Source: Microbacterium sp. K24 (GTDB lineage Bacteria > Actinomycetota > Actinomycetes > Actinomycetales > Microbacteriaceae). From it: a DNA stretch of 64,000 nt. The notes below the pieces were generated by a model, which did not search any database, had not been told where the DNA came from, and was given only the letters and a program-made list of their open reading frames with translations. Where the stretch lies: assembly GCF_004794465.1 (NCBI RefSeq), contig NZ_SSDJ01000147.1, positions 104,751-168,750 on the forward strand. Reading direction: 5' to 3'. This document shows, piece after piece, positions 17,396 through 26,512 of the stretch; within the stretch, counting starts at the first letter, position 1, and each line of letters begins with the position of its first letter. The position numbers and the translations under genes were made by a program.

Positions 17396-17884
17396 TCAGC
17401 GCGGCATCTGCGCGGCCAGGCGCGCGTCGGTCGTGATCTCTCGGCGCGTCCAGGCGAACACGTAGCGCGCGTCGAACGTGCGCGAGCAGCGCGCGCAGGA
17501 GGTCGCTCTCGTCGGTCGGCGGTGTCGGTAGGTGATGTGCCCGGCAGGGCAGCGGCCGACCCAGGGCGCGAGCTCGACGGCGGTCTCGCCGCGGTGGGTG
17601 GTGCCGCCGACGTAGCCGAGATCGCGCGCGACGACCTTCCATGCCTGTCCGTGCGCGGCCGTGTGCCCGGCGAGCGCATGGGCGACCTCGTGCAGGAGCA
17701 CCTGATGGATCTCGTCGTCCTCGAAGCGGGCCGCGAGGTACCGCGACACGGTGATGCGTTTCTTCGTGTAATCGCACAGTCCGGCACGACGCTTGGCGTT
17801 GTCGAAGCCGAACGACCAGCTCTCGTCGAGATGCAGTCTGATCAGTGCCTCGCCCCAGATGCGCACACGGTCAAGTTCCGCCAT
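17396..17884 (-). CDS. SprT-like zinc metalloprotease-fold protein
   Basis: A 162-residue protein. The zinc-binding active-site motif is H65-E66-V-A-H69 (LLHEVAHALAGH), followed by GHTAAHGQAWK, as in SprT/Spartan-type proteins. Near the C-terminus, CPAGH and CARCSRTF look like a zinc ribbon. SprT-like domains can cleave DNA-protein crosslinks in eukaryotes, but bacterial roles are poorly known. Start ATG 17884 is leaderless, with TAGCCT on the minus strand at 17891-17896, 6 nt upstream. Confidence 0.88.
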   Translation of the reverse strand: MAELDRVRIWGEALIRLHLDESWSFGFDNAKRRAGLCDYTKKRITVSRYLAARFEDDEIHQVLLHEVAHALAGHTAAHGQAWKVVARDLGYVGGTTHRGETAVELAPWVGRCPAGHITYRHRRPTRATSCARCSRTFDARYVFAWTRREITTDARLAAQMPR

Positions 17885-17929
17885 GGGCCCAGGCTAAGCC
17901 ATGCCGCCGACATCGCGGTCGAGGCCTGC

Positions 17930-18457
17930 TCAACCCGCGACGAGCTGCTCGGACCGTCGACGCTCTGCGGCCTCGATCGCCAGAAGCGCGGTCTCGAGGT
18001 CCCGATCCTCCGCACCCGATTCGCGGCGCAGGAAGAGCGACTGCTTGAAGCTCTCGCGCGCCGTCTCGTAGTCGCCCGCGTCGTAGGCGTTCTTGCCGTG
18101 ATGATGGTGCGCGAACGCGGCGATCGACAGCCAGCGCTGCCCCTCGGCCTCGGCCGCGCAGGTCGACAGCTCCTGCTCGGCGGCGGCGTACGCACCCCGG
18201 TATTGCAGGATCGTCGCGTGCAGCACGCGTGCGCGCAGCACGTCCTTGCGCGTGCCCGCCATCCGCGCCTGACGCACCGCGTCGTCGGCCAGCGCCAGCG
18301 CCTCATCGAGACGATCGAGCACCTTCAACAGCCACACGCGCTCGAGGAGCGCCGGGAGGCTGCGCTGCGCGTCGATCTCCGCGAGGCGCGCCGCGCACTC
18401 GTCGAGATCGACCAGCTCGCGGAGGGTCTCCTGGTCGTATCCCTGGATGAAACTCAT
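17930..18457 (-). CDS. Tetratricopeptide-like helical repeat protein, function unknown
   Basis: A 175-residue soluble protein of paired helices with TPR-like spacing: LLERVWLLKVLDRLDEALALADDAV, HATILQYRGAYAAAEQELSTCA and GKNAYDAGDYETARESFKQSLFLR. The frame is open further upstream, but ATG 18457 has a strong ribosome-binding site (GGAAGGAGA) and the codon use changes there. TPR proteins usually mediate protein contacts. No partner is evident from the neighbours. Confidence 0.8.
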   Translation of the reverse strand: MSFIQGYDQETLRELVDLDECAARLAEIDAQRSLPALLERVWLLKVLDRLDEALALADDAVRQARMAGTRKDVLRARVLHATILQYRGAYAAAEQELSTCAAEAEGQRWLSIAAFAHHHHGKNAYDAGDYETARESFKQSLFLRRESGAEDRDLETALLAIEAAERRRSEQLVAG

Positions 18458-18566
18458 TGCTCTCCTTCCGCAGCGTCCCCGTCCAGTCTGCCTGGCGCTC
18501 GGCCGGTCTTCGGGGCGGCGCGCCCCGGGCGACGGCATCCGTTCGAGAAGTCGGCGACGACTGTGC

Positions 18567-19427
18567 TCAGCGCAGGAAGAGCGAGGCGTCGGGACGCGGG
18601 GATGCCACCGCGTCGGCATCCGTGACGACACGCGCGCCCTGCACGAAGGCGTGCACCTCGGCGCCCTGCGCGATCTTGGCGGGGTGCGGGCCGGCCGCCA
18701 GCATGCGGGGGAGCCACTCGGTCGGGAGCGGAGCAGCGGATGCCGCGATGACGAGGTTGCCGAACCGCCGGCCCTTCAGCACCTGCGTGTCGGCGAGCAC
18801 GCCGATCTCGGGGAGGACCTCGGCGATCGTGGCCGCCTGCCGGCGTGCGAAAGCGAGGCCCGGGCCGTCCGCGACGTTGACCAGCAGCACTCCGGCGGGA
18901 GCGAGGAGGCCGGCGAGCTCGCGGTAGAACTCGATGCTGGTGAGGTGCGCGGGTGTCTGCGCACCCGAGTAGACGTCGGAGACGACGAGGTCGCAGTTCG
19001 ACTGCAGCGCGGCCGGGAGTCGGCGCACGCCCTCTCGTGCATCGCCGATCCGGATGCGGATGCCGGCGCCCTTGGGCAGCGGCAGGTGCTCGCGCACGAG
19101 CTGGGCGAGCGGCGCCTCGAGCTCGATGACCTGCTGGCGGGATCCGGGACGCGTGGCGTCGATGTAGCGGGGGATGGTCAGCGCGCCCGCGCCGAGGTGA
19201 ACCGCGGTGAGAGGACCGGGAGGCAGCTGATCGATCACCGCGCCCATCCGCACGATGTACTCGAAGTGCAGGTGCGTCGGATCGTCGAGGTCGACGTGCG
19301 ACTGCGGGGTCTCGTCGACGACGAGCTCGAATCCGCTCGTGAACTCCGACGGCACGATCCGCGCGGTGCCGCCGTGGTCGAGCCGTGCCTGCGGATGCTC
19401 GGTGTCACGCGATCGCATCCGGCCCAT
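18567..19427 (-). CDS. Spermidine-synthase-like protein
   Basis: A 286-residue Rossmann-fold protein with the motif AVHLGAGALTIPRYI, then QVIELEAPLAQLVREH, RIGDAREGV and the acidic VVSDVYSGAQTP, matching the polyamine aminopropyltransferase (SpeE) fold. Actinobacterial single-domain forms often lack a proven polyamine role, so enzymatic function is uncertain. The leaderless start ATG 19427 has TAGGCT on the minus strand at 19435-19440, 7 nt upstream. It lies 33 nt downstream of the LCP gene. Confidence 0.82.
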   Translation of the reverse strand: MGRMRSRDTEHPQARLDHGGTARIVPSEFTSGFELVVDETPQSHVDLDDPTHLHFEYIVRMGAVIDQLPPGPLTAVHLGAGALTIPRYIDATRPGSRQQVIELEAPLAQLVREHLPLPKGAGIRIRIGDAREGVRRLPAALQSNCDLVVSDVYSGAQTPAHLTSIEFYRELAGLLAPAGVLLVNVADGPGLAFARRQAATIAEVLPEIGVLADTQVLKGRRFGNLVIAASAAPLPTEWLPRMLAAGPHPAKIAQGAEVHAFVQGARVVTDADAVASPRPDASLFLR

Positions 19428-19460
19428 GCCGTCGAGCCTACGCGCCTGCGCGGGCCGCGA

Positions 19461-20720
19461 TCAGTCCTGCTTGCCGTTCGCGCAGGTCTCCTGTTCTGCG
19501 GTCTGTCCGGAGATGCTCGGGTCGAGGGTCGCGCGCGGCACCGGAGTCTCGGTGGCCGGGGCGTCCGTCGGGGCCGGGTCCGTGGTGGCCTCCGGGGCGG
19601 GGCTGACGAGTTCGACGCCGCCGTTGCTGGCGACGTCGCCGGTGAGCTGCAAGGGCTGACCGGCCTTCAACGCCGCCCAGATCGTCTCTGCGGCGTCGAG
19701 ATTCGGAATCACCTTCTGGTCGGGCTTATCCGGGTCGGGGAAGCTCGGGTACTGCACGAACGCGAATTCGGAGAACGGCACGTCCTTGATCGCGAGCCCG
19801 AGCTGCGCGAGGCGGACGGGGTTGCTCAGCTCGTCGCTCGGGTCGACGTTGTCGACGATCGTGTTCGCGAGGCGGAGCACGACCGCCGGGTCGGTGAGCA
19901 CTTCCTCGCTCATGACCTTCTTCACCAGCCGCGACATGTACTGCTGCTGGTTGGAGATGCGCGCCAGGTCGCTTCCGTCGCCCACGCCGTGCCGGGTGCG
20001 GATGAACTGCAGGGCTTCGATGCCCGACACGGTGCGCAGGCCGGCGGGCCAGTCGATGCCCGTCGCCTCGTCGCGGATGCCATCGCCGCCGATGCAGACC
20101 TCGACGCCTCCGATGGCCTCGGTGACCTCCATGACGCCGTCGAACGAGATCTTGGCCGCGAAGGGGATCGGGATGCCGGAGAGGTCGGTCACCGTCTTCG
20201 CGACGCACGACAATCCGGCGTGCTCGAACACGGTGTTGATCGACGCCTTCGACATCGACGAGGCGACGGAGCCGTCGGGGCGCGTGCACTCGGGGACGGC
20301 GACCATGAGGTCGCGCGGCAACGACACGACCGTGACGTTGCGCGGCTCCGCCGAGACGTGCACCAGCAGGTTCACGTCGTTGAGCACGCCGCCGTCGGCC
20401 TCGGAGCAGCGCTTGCCCAGGAGACCCGTCGACACCTCTCCGCACTCGTCGGTGCCGATGATGAGGATGCTGAACTCGCCGGCGTACGCGCCGATCGACG
20501 GGGGCTCGACCTCGGGCGCGTCCTCGAGGGTCACCGCTCCGTCTCCGACGCGGTTGAAGAGGTCGACGACGACGAATGCGGCGACGGCGATGGCGGACGT
20601 CAGGACGACCGCCACGACGATCCCCGCGATCTTCAGGAACCGGGGGACACCGGTGCTCTTCTTCACATCTGCGTGGCGGGCGACCGCGGAGCGGTCGCCG
20701 TCTCGGGCGCGTCTGGGCAT
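19461..20720 (-). CDS. LCP (LytR-CpsA-Psr) family cell-wall ligase
   Basis: A 419-residue protein: a basic cytoplasmic N-terminus, one membrane segment (IAGIVVAVVLTSAIAVAAF), then the LCP catalytic domain with ILIIGTDECG, DVNLLVHVS, VVSLPRDLMV and FIRTRHGVGDGSDLARI. LCP enzymes attach glycopolymers to peptidoglycan on the outer face of the membrane. The conserved Asp and Arg residues that hold the polyprenyl phosphate are present. The C-terminus is a Thr/Pro/Glu-rich tail. An in-frame ATG lies 12 nt upstream, but TATGCT (20728-20733) ends 7 nt before ATG 20720, which favours a leaderless start there. Confidence 0.93.
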   Translation of the reverse strand: MPRRARDGDRSAVARHADVKKSTGVPRFLKIAGIVVAVVLTSAIAVAAFVVVDLFNRVGDGAVTLEDAPEVEPPSIGAYAGEFSILIIGTDECGEVSTGLLGKRCSEADGGVLNDVNLLVHVSAEPRNVTVVSLPRDLMVAVPECTRPDGSVASSMSKASINTVFEHAGLSCVAKTVTDLSGIPIPFAAKISFDGVMEVTEAIGGVEVCIGGDGIRDEATGIDWPAGLRTVSGIEALQFIRTRHGVGDGSDLARISNQQQYMSRLVKKVMSEEVLTDPAVVLRLANTIVDNVDPSDELSNPVRLAQLGLAIKDVPFSEFAFVQYPSFPDPDKPDQKVIPNLDAAETIWAALKAGQPLQLTGDVASNGGVELVSPAPEATTDPAPTDAPATETPVPRATLDPSISGQTAEQETCANGKQD

Positions 20721-20810
20721 GCGGGCGAGCATACCCAGGCCGCTGCGCAGCCAGCAGGGAAACCGCCGGAAGGGCCGATGTTACGGGCGCATGACGATTG
20801 TGGGAGTAAC

Positions 20811-20839
20811 TTGCAGGGAATTAGTTAGTCGTGGATACT
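20811..20839 (+). promoter_or_regulatory. Promoter of sugar ABC operon
   Basis: TTGCAG (20811-20816), a 17-nt spacer and GATACT (20834-20839). This predicts a start near 20846 and a leader of about 55 nt carrying the ribosome-binding site GAGGAG before ATG 20901. The leader is notably AT-rich (TACTTTTTCCTATCC). Confidence 0.6.
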
Positions 20840-20900
20840 TTTTCCTATCCGGTGAGCACCCGATGCCCGCCAGGAGAAATTTCGAAGAGGAGATCCCCTG

Positions 20901-22187
20901 ATGCACAAGCGCATTCTTCCGGTCGTGGCGCTGGGCGCCGCGGCCACGCTCGGCCTGGCGGCCTGCGCCGGCGGTGCCACCGAGAGCGGCACCGACGGAG
21001 AGGGCCAGGAGCTCACCGTCTGGATCATGAAGGGCACCAATCCCGACGCGACCGCCTTCTACGACAAGGTCTCCGAGGCCTTCGAAGAGGAGACCGGGGC
21101 GAAGGTCACCATCGAGGAGATCCAGTGGGCCGACGCTCACGATCGCTTCGTCACCTCCATCGCCGGCGGCACAACCCCCGACATCGCCGAGACGGGCACC
21201 ACCTGGACCGCCGAGTTCGCCGACGCCGGCGCTCTCGAGCCGCTCGACGAGTACGTCGACGCCGAGAAGGGCCTGCGCGACGACCTCGTCGAGGGCCTCG
21301 CGGTCGCCGGCACCTACGACGACGAGCTCTACGGCATGCCGTGGTACGCCGGCGTCCGCTCGATCGTCTACCGCACCGACGTCTTCGAGGAGCTCGGACT
21401 CGAGGCTCCGAAGACGTGGGACGACATCGTCACCGCCGGCGAGGCCATCAAGGCCGCGAAGCCCGACATGCTCCCGTTCCCGGTCGCCGGTGACGCCGAG
21501 TTCCAGGTCTACCCCTGGGTCTGGGGCGCAGGCGGCGAGATCGCCACGCAGGACGGCGGCGAGTGGACCAGCGAGCTCGACAGCAAGGAGTCGCAGGCCG
21601 GCATCGAGTTCTACACCGGCCTCGCCACCGAGCACGGCTTCTCCTCCGCGGGTGCCACCACCTGGAAGGAGACCGACCTCCGTGACGCGTTCACGCAGGG
21701 CAACGTCGCCATGATGCTCTCCGGCTCGTGGACCCCGAAGGCGCTCATCGAGGCGAACCCCGACCTCGAAGGCAAGATCGGCGCCGCGGTCATCCCCGGC
21801 GAAGACGGCGGCATCGCCCCGTCCGTCCTCGGCGGATCGCACCTGTCGGTGTTCAACACCACCAAGAACGCCGACCTCGCGTGGGAGTTCGTCAAGCTCA
21901 TGACCACCGGCGAGTTCGCCGAGCAGTGGTCGAACGAGACCGGCTACTTCCCGGGCGTCCAGTCCGCGATGGAAGAGGCCCTGGCCTCGACCGACCCGCT
22001 CGTCGCACCGTTCGCCGAGCAGATGGTCGACGGCGGAGCATCCGTCCCGGTCACGCCGAACTTCGGAGCCGTCCAGGCGAAGAAGACGACCAACGCCATG
22101 ATCCAGGCCATCCTCAGCGGGCAGAAGGACGTCGCCACCGCGACGAAGGACGCCGCCGCCGAGATGACCGAACTGCTCAACCAGTAA
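20901..22187 (+). CDS. Sugar ABC transporter substrate-binding lipoprotein
   Basis: A 428-residue family-1 (MalE-type) binding protein with a lipoprotein signal and lipobox LAAC (Cys22). Typical stretches include TVWIMKGTNPD, GTTPDIAETGTTW, YGMPWYAGVRSIVYR and LGGSHLSVF. It would deliver a carbohydrate to the two permeases that follow. No ATPase is encoded here, so a shared MsiK-like ATPase elsewhere is expected, as for many actinobacterial sugar importers. The downstream GH3 hexosaminidase suggests an amino-sugar oligomer as substrate (inference). Confidence 0.95.
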   Translation: MHKRILPVVALGAAATLGLAACAGGATESGTDGEGQELTVWIMKGTNPDATAFYDKVSEAFEEETGAKVTIEEIQWADAHDRFVTSIAGGTTPDIAETGTTWTAEFADAGALEPLDEYVDAEKGLRDDLVEGLAVAGTYDDELYGMPWYAGVRSIVYRTDVFEELGLEAPKTWDDIVTAGEAIKAAKPDMLPFPVAGDAEFQVYPWVWGAGGEIATQDGGEWTSELDSKESQAGIEFYTGLATEHGFSSAGATTWKETDLRDAFTQGNVAMMLSGSWTPKALIEANPDLEGKIGAAVIPGEDGGIAPSVLGGSHLSVFNTTKNADLAWEFVKLMTTGEFAEQWSNETGYFPGVQSAMEEALASTDPLVAPFAEQMVDGGASVPVTPNFGAVQAKKTTNAMIQAILSGQKDVATATKDAAAEMTELLNQ

Positions 22188-22202
22188 GGAAGCATCCCTT
22201 CC

Positions 22203-23180
22203 ATGTCGATGGTGCAAGCGCCACTGCCGGCCACGAAGGCGGAGTCCACCTCCGCCTCCGTGGTCGGCGGCGGCCGACAGAAGCGAGGCATCTCGCTCCT
22301 GAAGGCCCGCCCCTGGCTCCTCCTCGCTCCCGGGCTGATCATCCTCGCGGTGCTCATGCTCTGGCCGCTCGTCCAGGTCGTCATCTACTCGCTGCAGGAC
22401 TACGGCCTGCGGGAGATCAACACGGGCGAGAGCAACTGGATCGGTCTCGAGAACTACGCCGAGGCGCTCACCAACCCGACGCTCTGGACGGTGGTGCTGC
22501 CCAACACGGTCGGCTTCGCGGCCGTCGCCGTCTTCGTCACCGTGGCGGTCGGCACGCTCGTCGCCCTGCTTCTGGCCCGCCTCGGCACCACGTGGCGCGT
22601 CATCGTCTCCAGCTGCATCATGGTCGCCTGGGCGATGCCCGCGGTGACCGGCACATACGTCTGGACCTTCATCTTCGATGCCGACCGCGGCATCTTCAAC
22701 TCCGTCCTGAAGGACCTCGGCCTCATGGACGGCTCGGTCAACTGGTTCACGAACCAATGGTCCTTCTACGCCATCGTGCTCCTGAACGTCGTGCACCACG
22801 GCTTCCCGTTCGTCGCGATCACGGTGCTCGCCGGGCTCCTCGGCGTCTCGAAGGAGATGCTCGAGGCGGCCGCCCTCGACGGCGCCGGCGCCTGGCGCCG
22901 CTTCTGGAAGATCATCTTCCCGACGCTGAAGCCGGTGTTCTCGGTCGTGATCATCCTGTCGACCATCTGGGACTTCAAGGTGTTCGCGCAGGTGTACCTG
23001 ATGCCGGGCGGGTCGGGCGGCAACCGGTCCGTGCTCAACCTCGGCGTCTGGTCGTACGTCGAGTCGTTCGGCCAGAACCGCTACGGCTTCGGTGCCGCGC
23101 TCGCGGTGCTGCTGACGCTCGTCCTGATCGGCATCACGATCGTCTACATCCGGTCGCTCATGAAGGAGGACGAGCTGTGA
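22203..23180 (+). CDS. Sugar ABC transporter permease (MalF/UgpA type)
   Basis: A 325-residue permease with six membrane segments after a cytoplasmic N-terminus. The EAA loop (EMLEAAALDGAGAWRRFWKIIFPTLKP) that docks the ATPase is intact. The N-terminus contains an alanine- and serine-rich stretch before the first segment LLLAPGLIILAVL. It lies 15 nt after the binding-protein gene and overlaps the next permease. Confidence 0.95.
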   Translation: MSMVQAPLPATKAESTSASVVGGGRQKRGISLLKARPWLLLAPGLIILAVLMLWPLVQVVIYSLQDYGLREINTGESNWIGLENYAEALTNPTLWTVVLPNTVGFAAVAVFVTVAVGTLVALLLARLGTTWRVIVSSCIMVAWAMPAVTGTYVWTFIFDADRGIFNSVLKDLGLMDGSVNWFTNQWSFYAIVLLNVVHHGFPFVAITVLAGLLGVSKEMLEAAALDGAGAWRRFWKIIFPTLKPVFSVVIILSTIWDFKVFAQVYLMPGGSGGNRSVLNLGVWSYVESFGQNRYGFGAALAVLLTLVLIGITIVYIRSLMKEDEL

Positions 23181-24010
23181 ACCCCCGCGCTTCGCTCAAG
23201 TCCCGCATCGGACTCGGCATCGCGGTCGCCGCGGTCCTGATCTTCACGCTGTTCCCGGTCTACTGGATGGTCTCCAGCGCCTTCGACAAGAAGGCCTCCA
23301 GCGGTGGGCAGTCGCTGCTGCCGCAGGAGTTCACGTTCGACAACTTCGCGTTCGTGCTCAACGAGGGCGGCTTCGGCACGTTCCTCCGCAACTCCGCGAT
23401 CGTCGCGCTCGTGACCGTGCTCGTGAGCGCGCTCGTCTGCCTGCTCGCGGCGGTGGCCGTCGCGCGGTTCCGCTTCAAGTTCCGCACCACGGTGCTCATG
23501 CTGATCCTCGTGGTGCAGATGGTGCCGCTCGAGGCGCTCGTGATCCCTCTGTTCCTCCAGGTGAAGAGCCTCGGACTGCTGAACAGCATCATCGGTCTGA
23601 TGATCGTCTACATCGCGCTGTCCCTCGCATTCGGCATCTGGATGCTGCGCGGCTTCGTCGCCGCCGTTCCCGTCGAGCTCGAAGAAGCCGCCTACATCGA
23701 CGGTGCCAGCTGGTGGCGGATGTTCCGCTCGATCCTGCTGCCCCTCGTCATGCCCGGCCTCGTCGCGACCAGCATCTTCAGCTTCATCACCGCGTGGAAC
23801 GAGTTCATCTTCGCGATGACGATCCTCGGCGCCGAGACCGACCAGTACACGGTGTCGATCGGTCTGAAGTCGTTCTTCGGCCTGTTCTCCAACGACTGGG
23901 GCAGCATCATGGCCGCGTCGACGATCATCACGGTTCCTGTCATGATCTTCTTCGTGATCGTTCAGCGTCGTCTCGCCTCCGGCATGGTCGCGGGGGCGGT
24001 GAAGGGATGA
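23177..24010 (+). CDS. Carbohydrate ABC transporter permease (MalG/UgpE type)
   Basis: A 277-residue permease with six membrane segments. The EAA loop ELEEAAYIDGASWWRMFRSILLPL is intact and the usual N-terminal FTLFPVYWMVSSAF is present. It starts at GTG 23177, overlapping the previous stop (GTGA), with AAGGAGG close upstream. Longer upstream frame is excluded by this overlap. Paired with the permease at 22203. Confidence 0.94.
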   Translation: MNPRASLKSRIGLGIAVAAVLIFTLFPVYWMVSSAFDKKASSGGQSLLPQEFTFDNFAFVLNEGGFGTFLRNSAIVALVTVLVSALVCLLAAVAVARFRFKFRTTVLMLILVVQMVPLEALVIPLFLQVKSLGLLNSIIGLMIVYIALSLAFGIWMLRGFVAAVPVELEEAAYIDGASWWRMFRSILLPLVMPGLVATSIFSFITAWNEFIFAMTILGAETDQYTVSIGLKSFFGLFSNDWGSIMAASTIITVPVMIFFVIVQRRLASGMVAGAVKG

Positions 24011-25518
24011 GCGCCGACCTCGAGCGTCTCGCGAACGGCGTGCTCTGGCCCGGGTTCCTCGGAACCGAGGCGCCGGACTGGCTCCTCGACGAGCTGCGCG
24101 ACGGCCTCGCCGGAGTGGTCTACTTCGGCCAGAACGTGGGGGACGGCCTCGCCGACCTCAGCGACGCGATCCTCGCCGCGAATCCCGACGCGCTGATCGG
24201 CATCGACGAGGAGGGCGGCAGCGTCACCCGGCTCGAGTCCGCCTCGGGCTCGACGGTGCCCGGCGCGGCGCAGCTGGGTCTGGTCGACGACCTCATCGCG
24301 ACCGAGATGACAGGCGCGGAACTCGCCCGACGGGTGCGGGCGATCGGGGCGAACGTGATCCTCGGACCGGTCGCCGATGTCAACACCGACCCGAGCAACC
24401 CCGTCATCGGCGTGCGCGCCTTCGGCGCGGACGAGCATCTCGTCTCGCGTCACGTGGTCGCGACGATCGACGGCATCCAGGACGGCGCGGTCGCCGCGTG
24501 CGTCAAGCACTTCCCGGGTCACGGCGACACTCATGTCGACTCGCACCACGCGCTGCCGGAGATCTCCCTCGACATCGAGGAGTTCGAGCGCGTGCACCTC
24601 GAACCCTTCCGCGCTGCGATCGACGCCGGAGTGGACGCCGTCATGACCGCGCACATCGTCGTCCCCGCGTGGGGCGAGGCGCCGGCGACGCTGAACCCCC
24701 GCGTGCTCGGGATGCTGCGCGACTGGGGCTTCGACGGCGTGGTCATCACCGATGCCCTCGACATGGCCGCCATCCGTGAGACCGTCGGCATCGACGGCGG
24801 TGCGGCGCTCGCGCTCGCCGCGGGAGCGGACCTCCTCTGCATCGGCAATCCCACCAACCCCGGCGAGGCCGCCCAGGTCGATCAGGATCGCCGCGATTTC
24901 CTCGCCGCACGCGACGGGATCGTCGCCGCCCTGCGCGACGGATCCCTGGCCCGCGAGCGCGTCGAGGAGGCCGCGGCTCGGGTCGCGACGCTCGCCGCGA
25001 AGCTCCGCTCCGCCGCGGACCGGCACCAGGACACCGCCGACGAGTTCGACGCCGCCGCGATCGTGCGACGAGCCGTGTCGGTCGTCGGGGGAGCCCCCGC
25101 GGTGGCCTCCGAGGTCGCGGTCGTCGACGCACGCCGCCGCTCCTCCCTGGCCGTGGACAGCGCCGCCGGCTACGTCTCCGGCGCCCTCGCCGCCGACGGG
25201 TACCGCGTGCGTCTCGATGTCGCGAGCAACCCTGTCTCCATGCAGGACAGGGTGCTCGACGAGGTCGCCGCGGCATCCGGCACCACCGTGCTGCTGATCG
25301 ACCGACCCGACGCGGATGCCGCCCAGCGCGCACTCGTCGAACGCGCCGCCGAGCGCGACCCGGGTGCGGTGGTGGTGAACGTCGGCCTGCCGGCGCGGCA
25401 TCCGCTGCCCCTGCCGACGATCGAGGTCGCCGCCGCGAGTCGGCTCGGGGCCCTGGTCGCCCGCGAGGCGCTGCTGGGCCGCACCGCTCCACCGGAGAGG
25501 GTCGACACCGCCGGGTGA
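24007..25518 (+). CDS. Glycoside hydrolase family 3, beta-N-acetylglucosaminidase-like
   Basis: A 503-residue GH3 enzyme without a signal peptide, so probably cytoplasmic. The NagZ-type catalytic loop is present: KHFPGHGDT (167-175) with the Asp-His dyad in D178-S-H180, and the nucleophile Asp249 in VVITDALDM. GH3 proteins with this loop are N-acetyl-beta-hexosaminidases acting on chitobiose or on GlcNAc-anhydroMurNAc. The operon position after a sugar importer suggests cleavage of imported disaccharides. It starts within the previous stop (ATGA, 24007) and ends overlapping the RpiR gene. Confidence 0.92.
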   Translation: MSADLERLANGVLWPGFLGTEAPDWLLDELRDGLAGVVYFGQNVGDGLADLSDAILAANPDALIGIDEEGGSVTRLESASGSTVPGAAQLGLVDDLIATEMTGAELARRVRAIGANVILGPVADVNTDPSNPVIGVRAFGADEHLVSRHVVATIDGIQDGAVAACVKHFPGHGDTHVDSHHALPEISLDIEEFERVHLEPFRAAIDAGVDAVMTAHIVVPAWGEAPATLNPRVLGMLRDWGFDGVVITDALDMAAIRETVGIDGGAALALAAGADLLCIGNPTNPGEAAQVDQDRRDFLAARDGIVAALRDGSLARERVEEAAARVATLAAKLRSAADRHQDTADEFDAAAIVRRAVSVVGGAPAVASEVAVVDARRRSSLAVDSAAGYVSGALAADGYRVRLDVASNPVSMQDRVLDEVAAASGTTVLLIDRPDADAAQRALVERAAERDPGAVVVNVGLPARHPLPLPTIEVAAASRLGALVAREALLGRTAPPERVDTAG

Positions 25519-26399
25519 GGCGGGATCCGCCCATGGACGCCGACGTTCTCGCACTGGTGCGACGCTCGCTGCCGAAGCTGAGCGCTGCCGAGGCGCGCGT
25601 CGCGGACACCATCCTGGGGGATCCGACCCTCGTCGTGGACCTCGCGATCAACGACCTCGCGAAGCTGTGCCGCACCTCCCTGTCGACCGTCGCCCGCTTC
25701 GCGCAGACGCTCGGCTACAGCGGGTATCGCGAGCTGCGCGTCGCGGTCGCGCGGACGGTCACGCTCGCCCAGGCGCAGCAGGCCCGCTTCGGACTCGACA
25801 GCACGACGATCGACCCCGAGGACGAGCCCGAGGCCATCGCCGCGAAGCTCGCAGCGATGGAGATCGACGCGATCGAGAAGACCGCACGGGGGATCGACGC
25901 GGCGGCGCTCGACCGCGTCGCCCGGGCCGTCGTCGCCGCCCGGCACATCGACCTGTTCGGCCAGGCGGCCTCGTCGCTGACCGCGCAGGACCTGCAGCTG
26001 AAGCTGTCGCGCATCGGATGCTCCGTGGCGCACTCGCCCGATCCGCATCTCGCGGTGACCACGGCGTCGCTGCGCACGGCCGACGATGTGGGCATCGCGT
26101 TCTCGCACGGCGGGGAGACCATCGAGACGGTGCGCGCACTCGAGGTCGCGCGCGATGCCGGTGCGCTCGCCGTCGCCGTCACGAGTGTCGCGGACTCGTC
26201 GCTCGCCCTCGCAGCCGATGTGGTGCTGCTCACGCACGCGCACGAGTCGCCGTTCCGGATGGCGGCGATGTCGAGCCGCATCGCGCAGTTGGCCCTCGTC
26301 GACGTGCTGTTCGTGCGCGTCGTGCAGCACCGCGGCGAGCCGGTCGCCCTGCCCCTCCAGCTCACGCACGACGCCGCCGCGTCCCGCCGCCGTCGCTGA
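25515..26399 (+). CDS. MurR/RpiR family transcriptional regulator
   Basis: A 294-residue regulator with an N-terminal HTH_6 domain (LSAAEARVADTIL, INDLAKLCRTSLSTVARFAQTLGYSGYRELR) and a C-terminal SIS sugar-phosphate-binding domain (about 130-270, DLFGQAASSLTAQDLQLKLSRIG and GIAFSHGGETIETV). It probably senses an amino-sugar phosphate and controls this operon. The start is GTG 25515, overlapping the previous stop (GTGA); ATG 25533 is the alternative. It is the last gene of the operon. Confidence 0.9.
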   Translation: MRRDPPMDADVLALVRRSLPKLSAAEARVADTILGDPTLVVDLAINDLAKLCRTSLSTVARFAQTLGYSGYRELRVAVARTVTLAQAQQARFGLDSTTIDPEDEPEAIAAKLAAMEIDAIEKTARGIDAAALDRVARAVVAARHIDLFGQAASSLTAQDLQLKLSRIGCSVAHSPDPHLAVTTASLRTADDVGIAFSHGGETIETVRALEVARDAGALAVAVTSVADSSLALAADVVLLTHAHESPFRMAAMSSRIAQLALVDVLFVRVVQHRGEPVALPLQLTHDAAASRRRR

Positions 26400-26422
26400 C
26401 CCCTGTCCCACGTCCGATTCTC

Positions 26423-26462
26423 CGGTCGTTGAGCGAGGAGCGCCAGCGACGAGACGAAACGC
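26423..26462 (-). repeat. Repeat A, inverted relative to 26801-26946
   Basis: The reverse complement of this stretch begins GCGTTTCGTCTCG and ends GCTCAACGACCG, the same ends as the two repeats downstream of the nuclease gene. The middle part differs and is shorter. It lies 50 nt upstream of the GIY-YIG gene. Confidence 0.7.
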
Positions 26463-26512
26463 AGTCTCTTGCGCAACCGCGAGTGTCGGCATCCGCTCGT
26501 AGGGTCTCGGGC

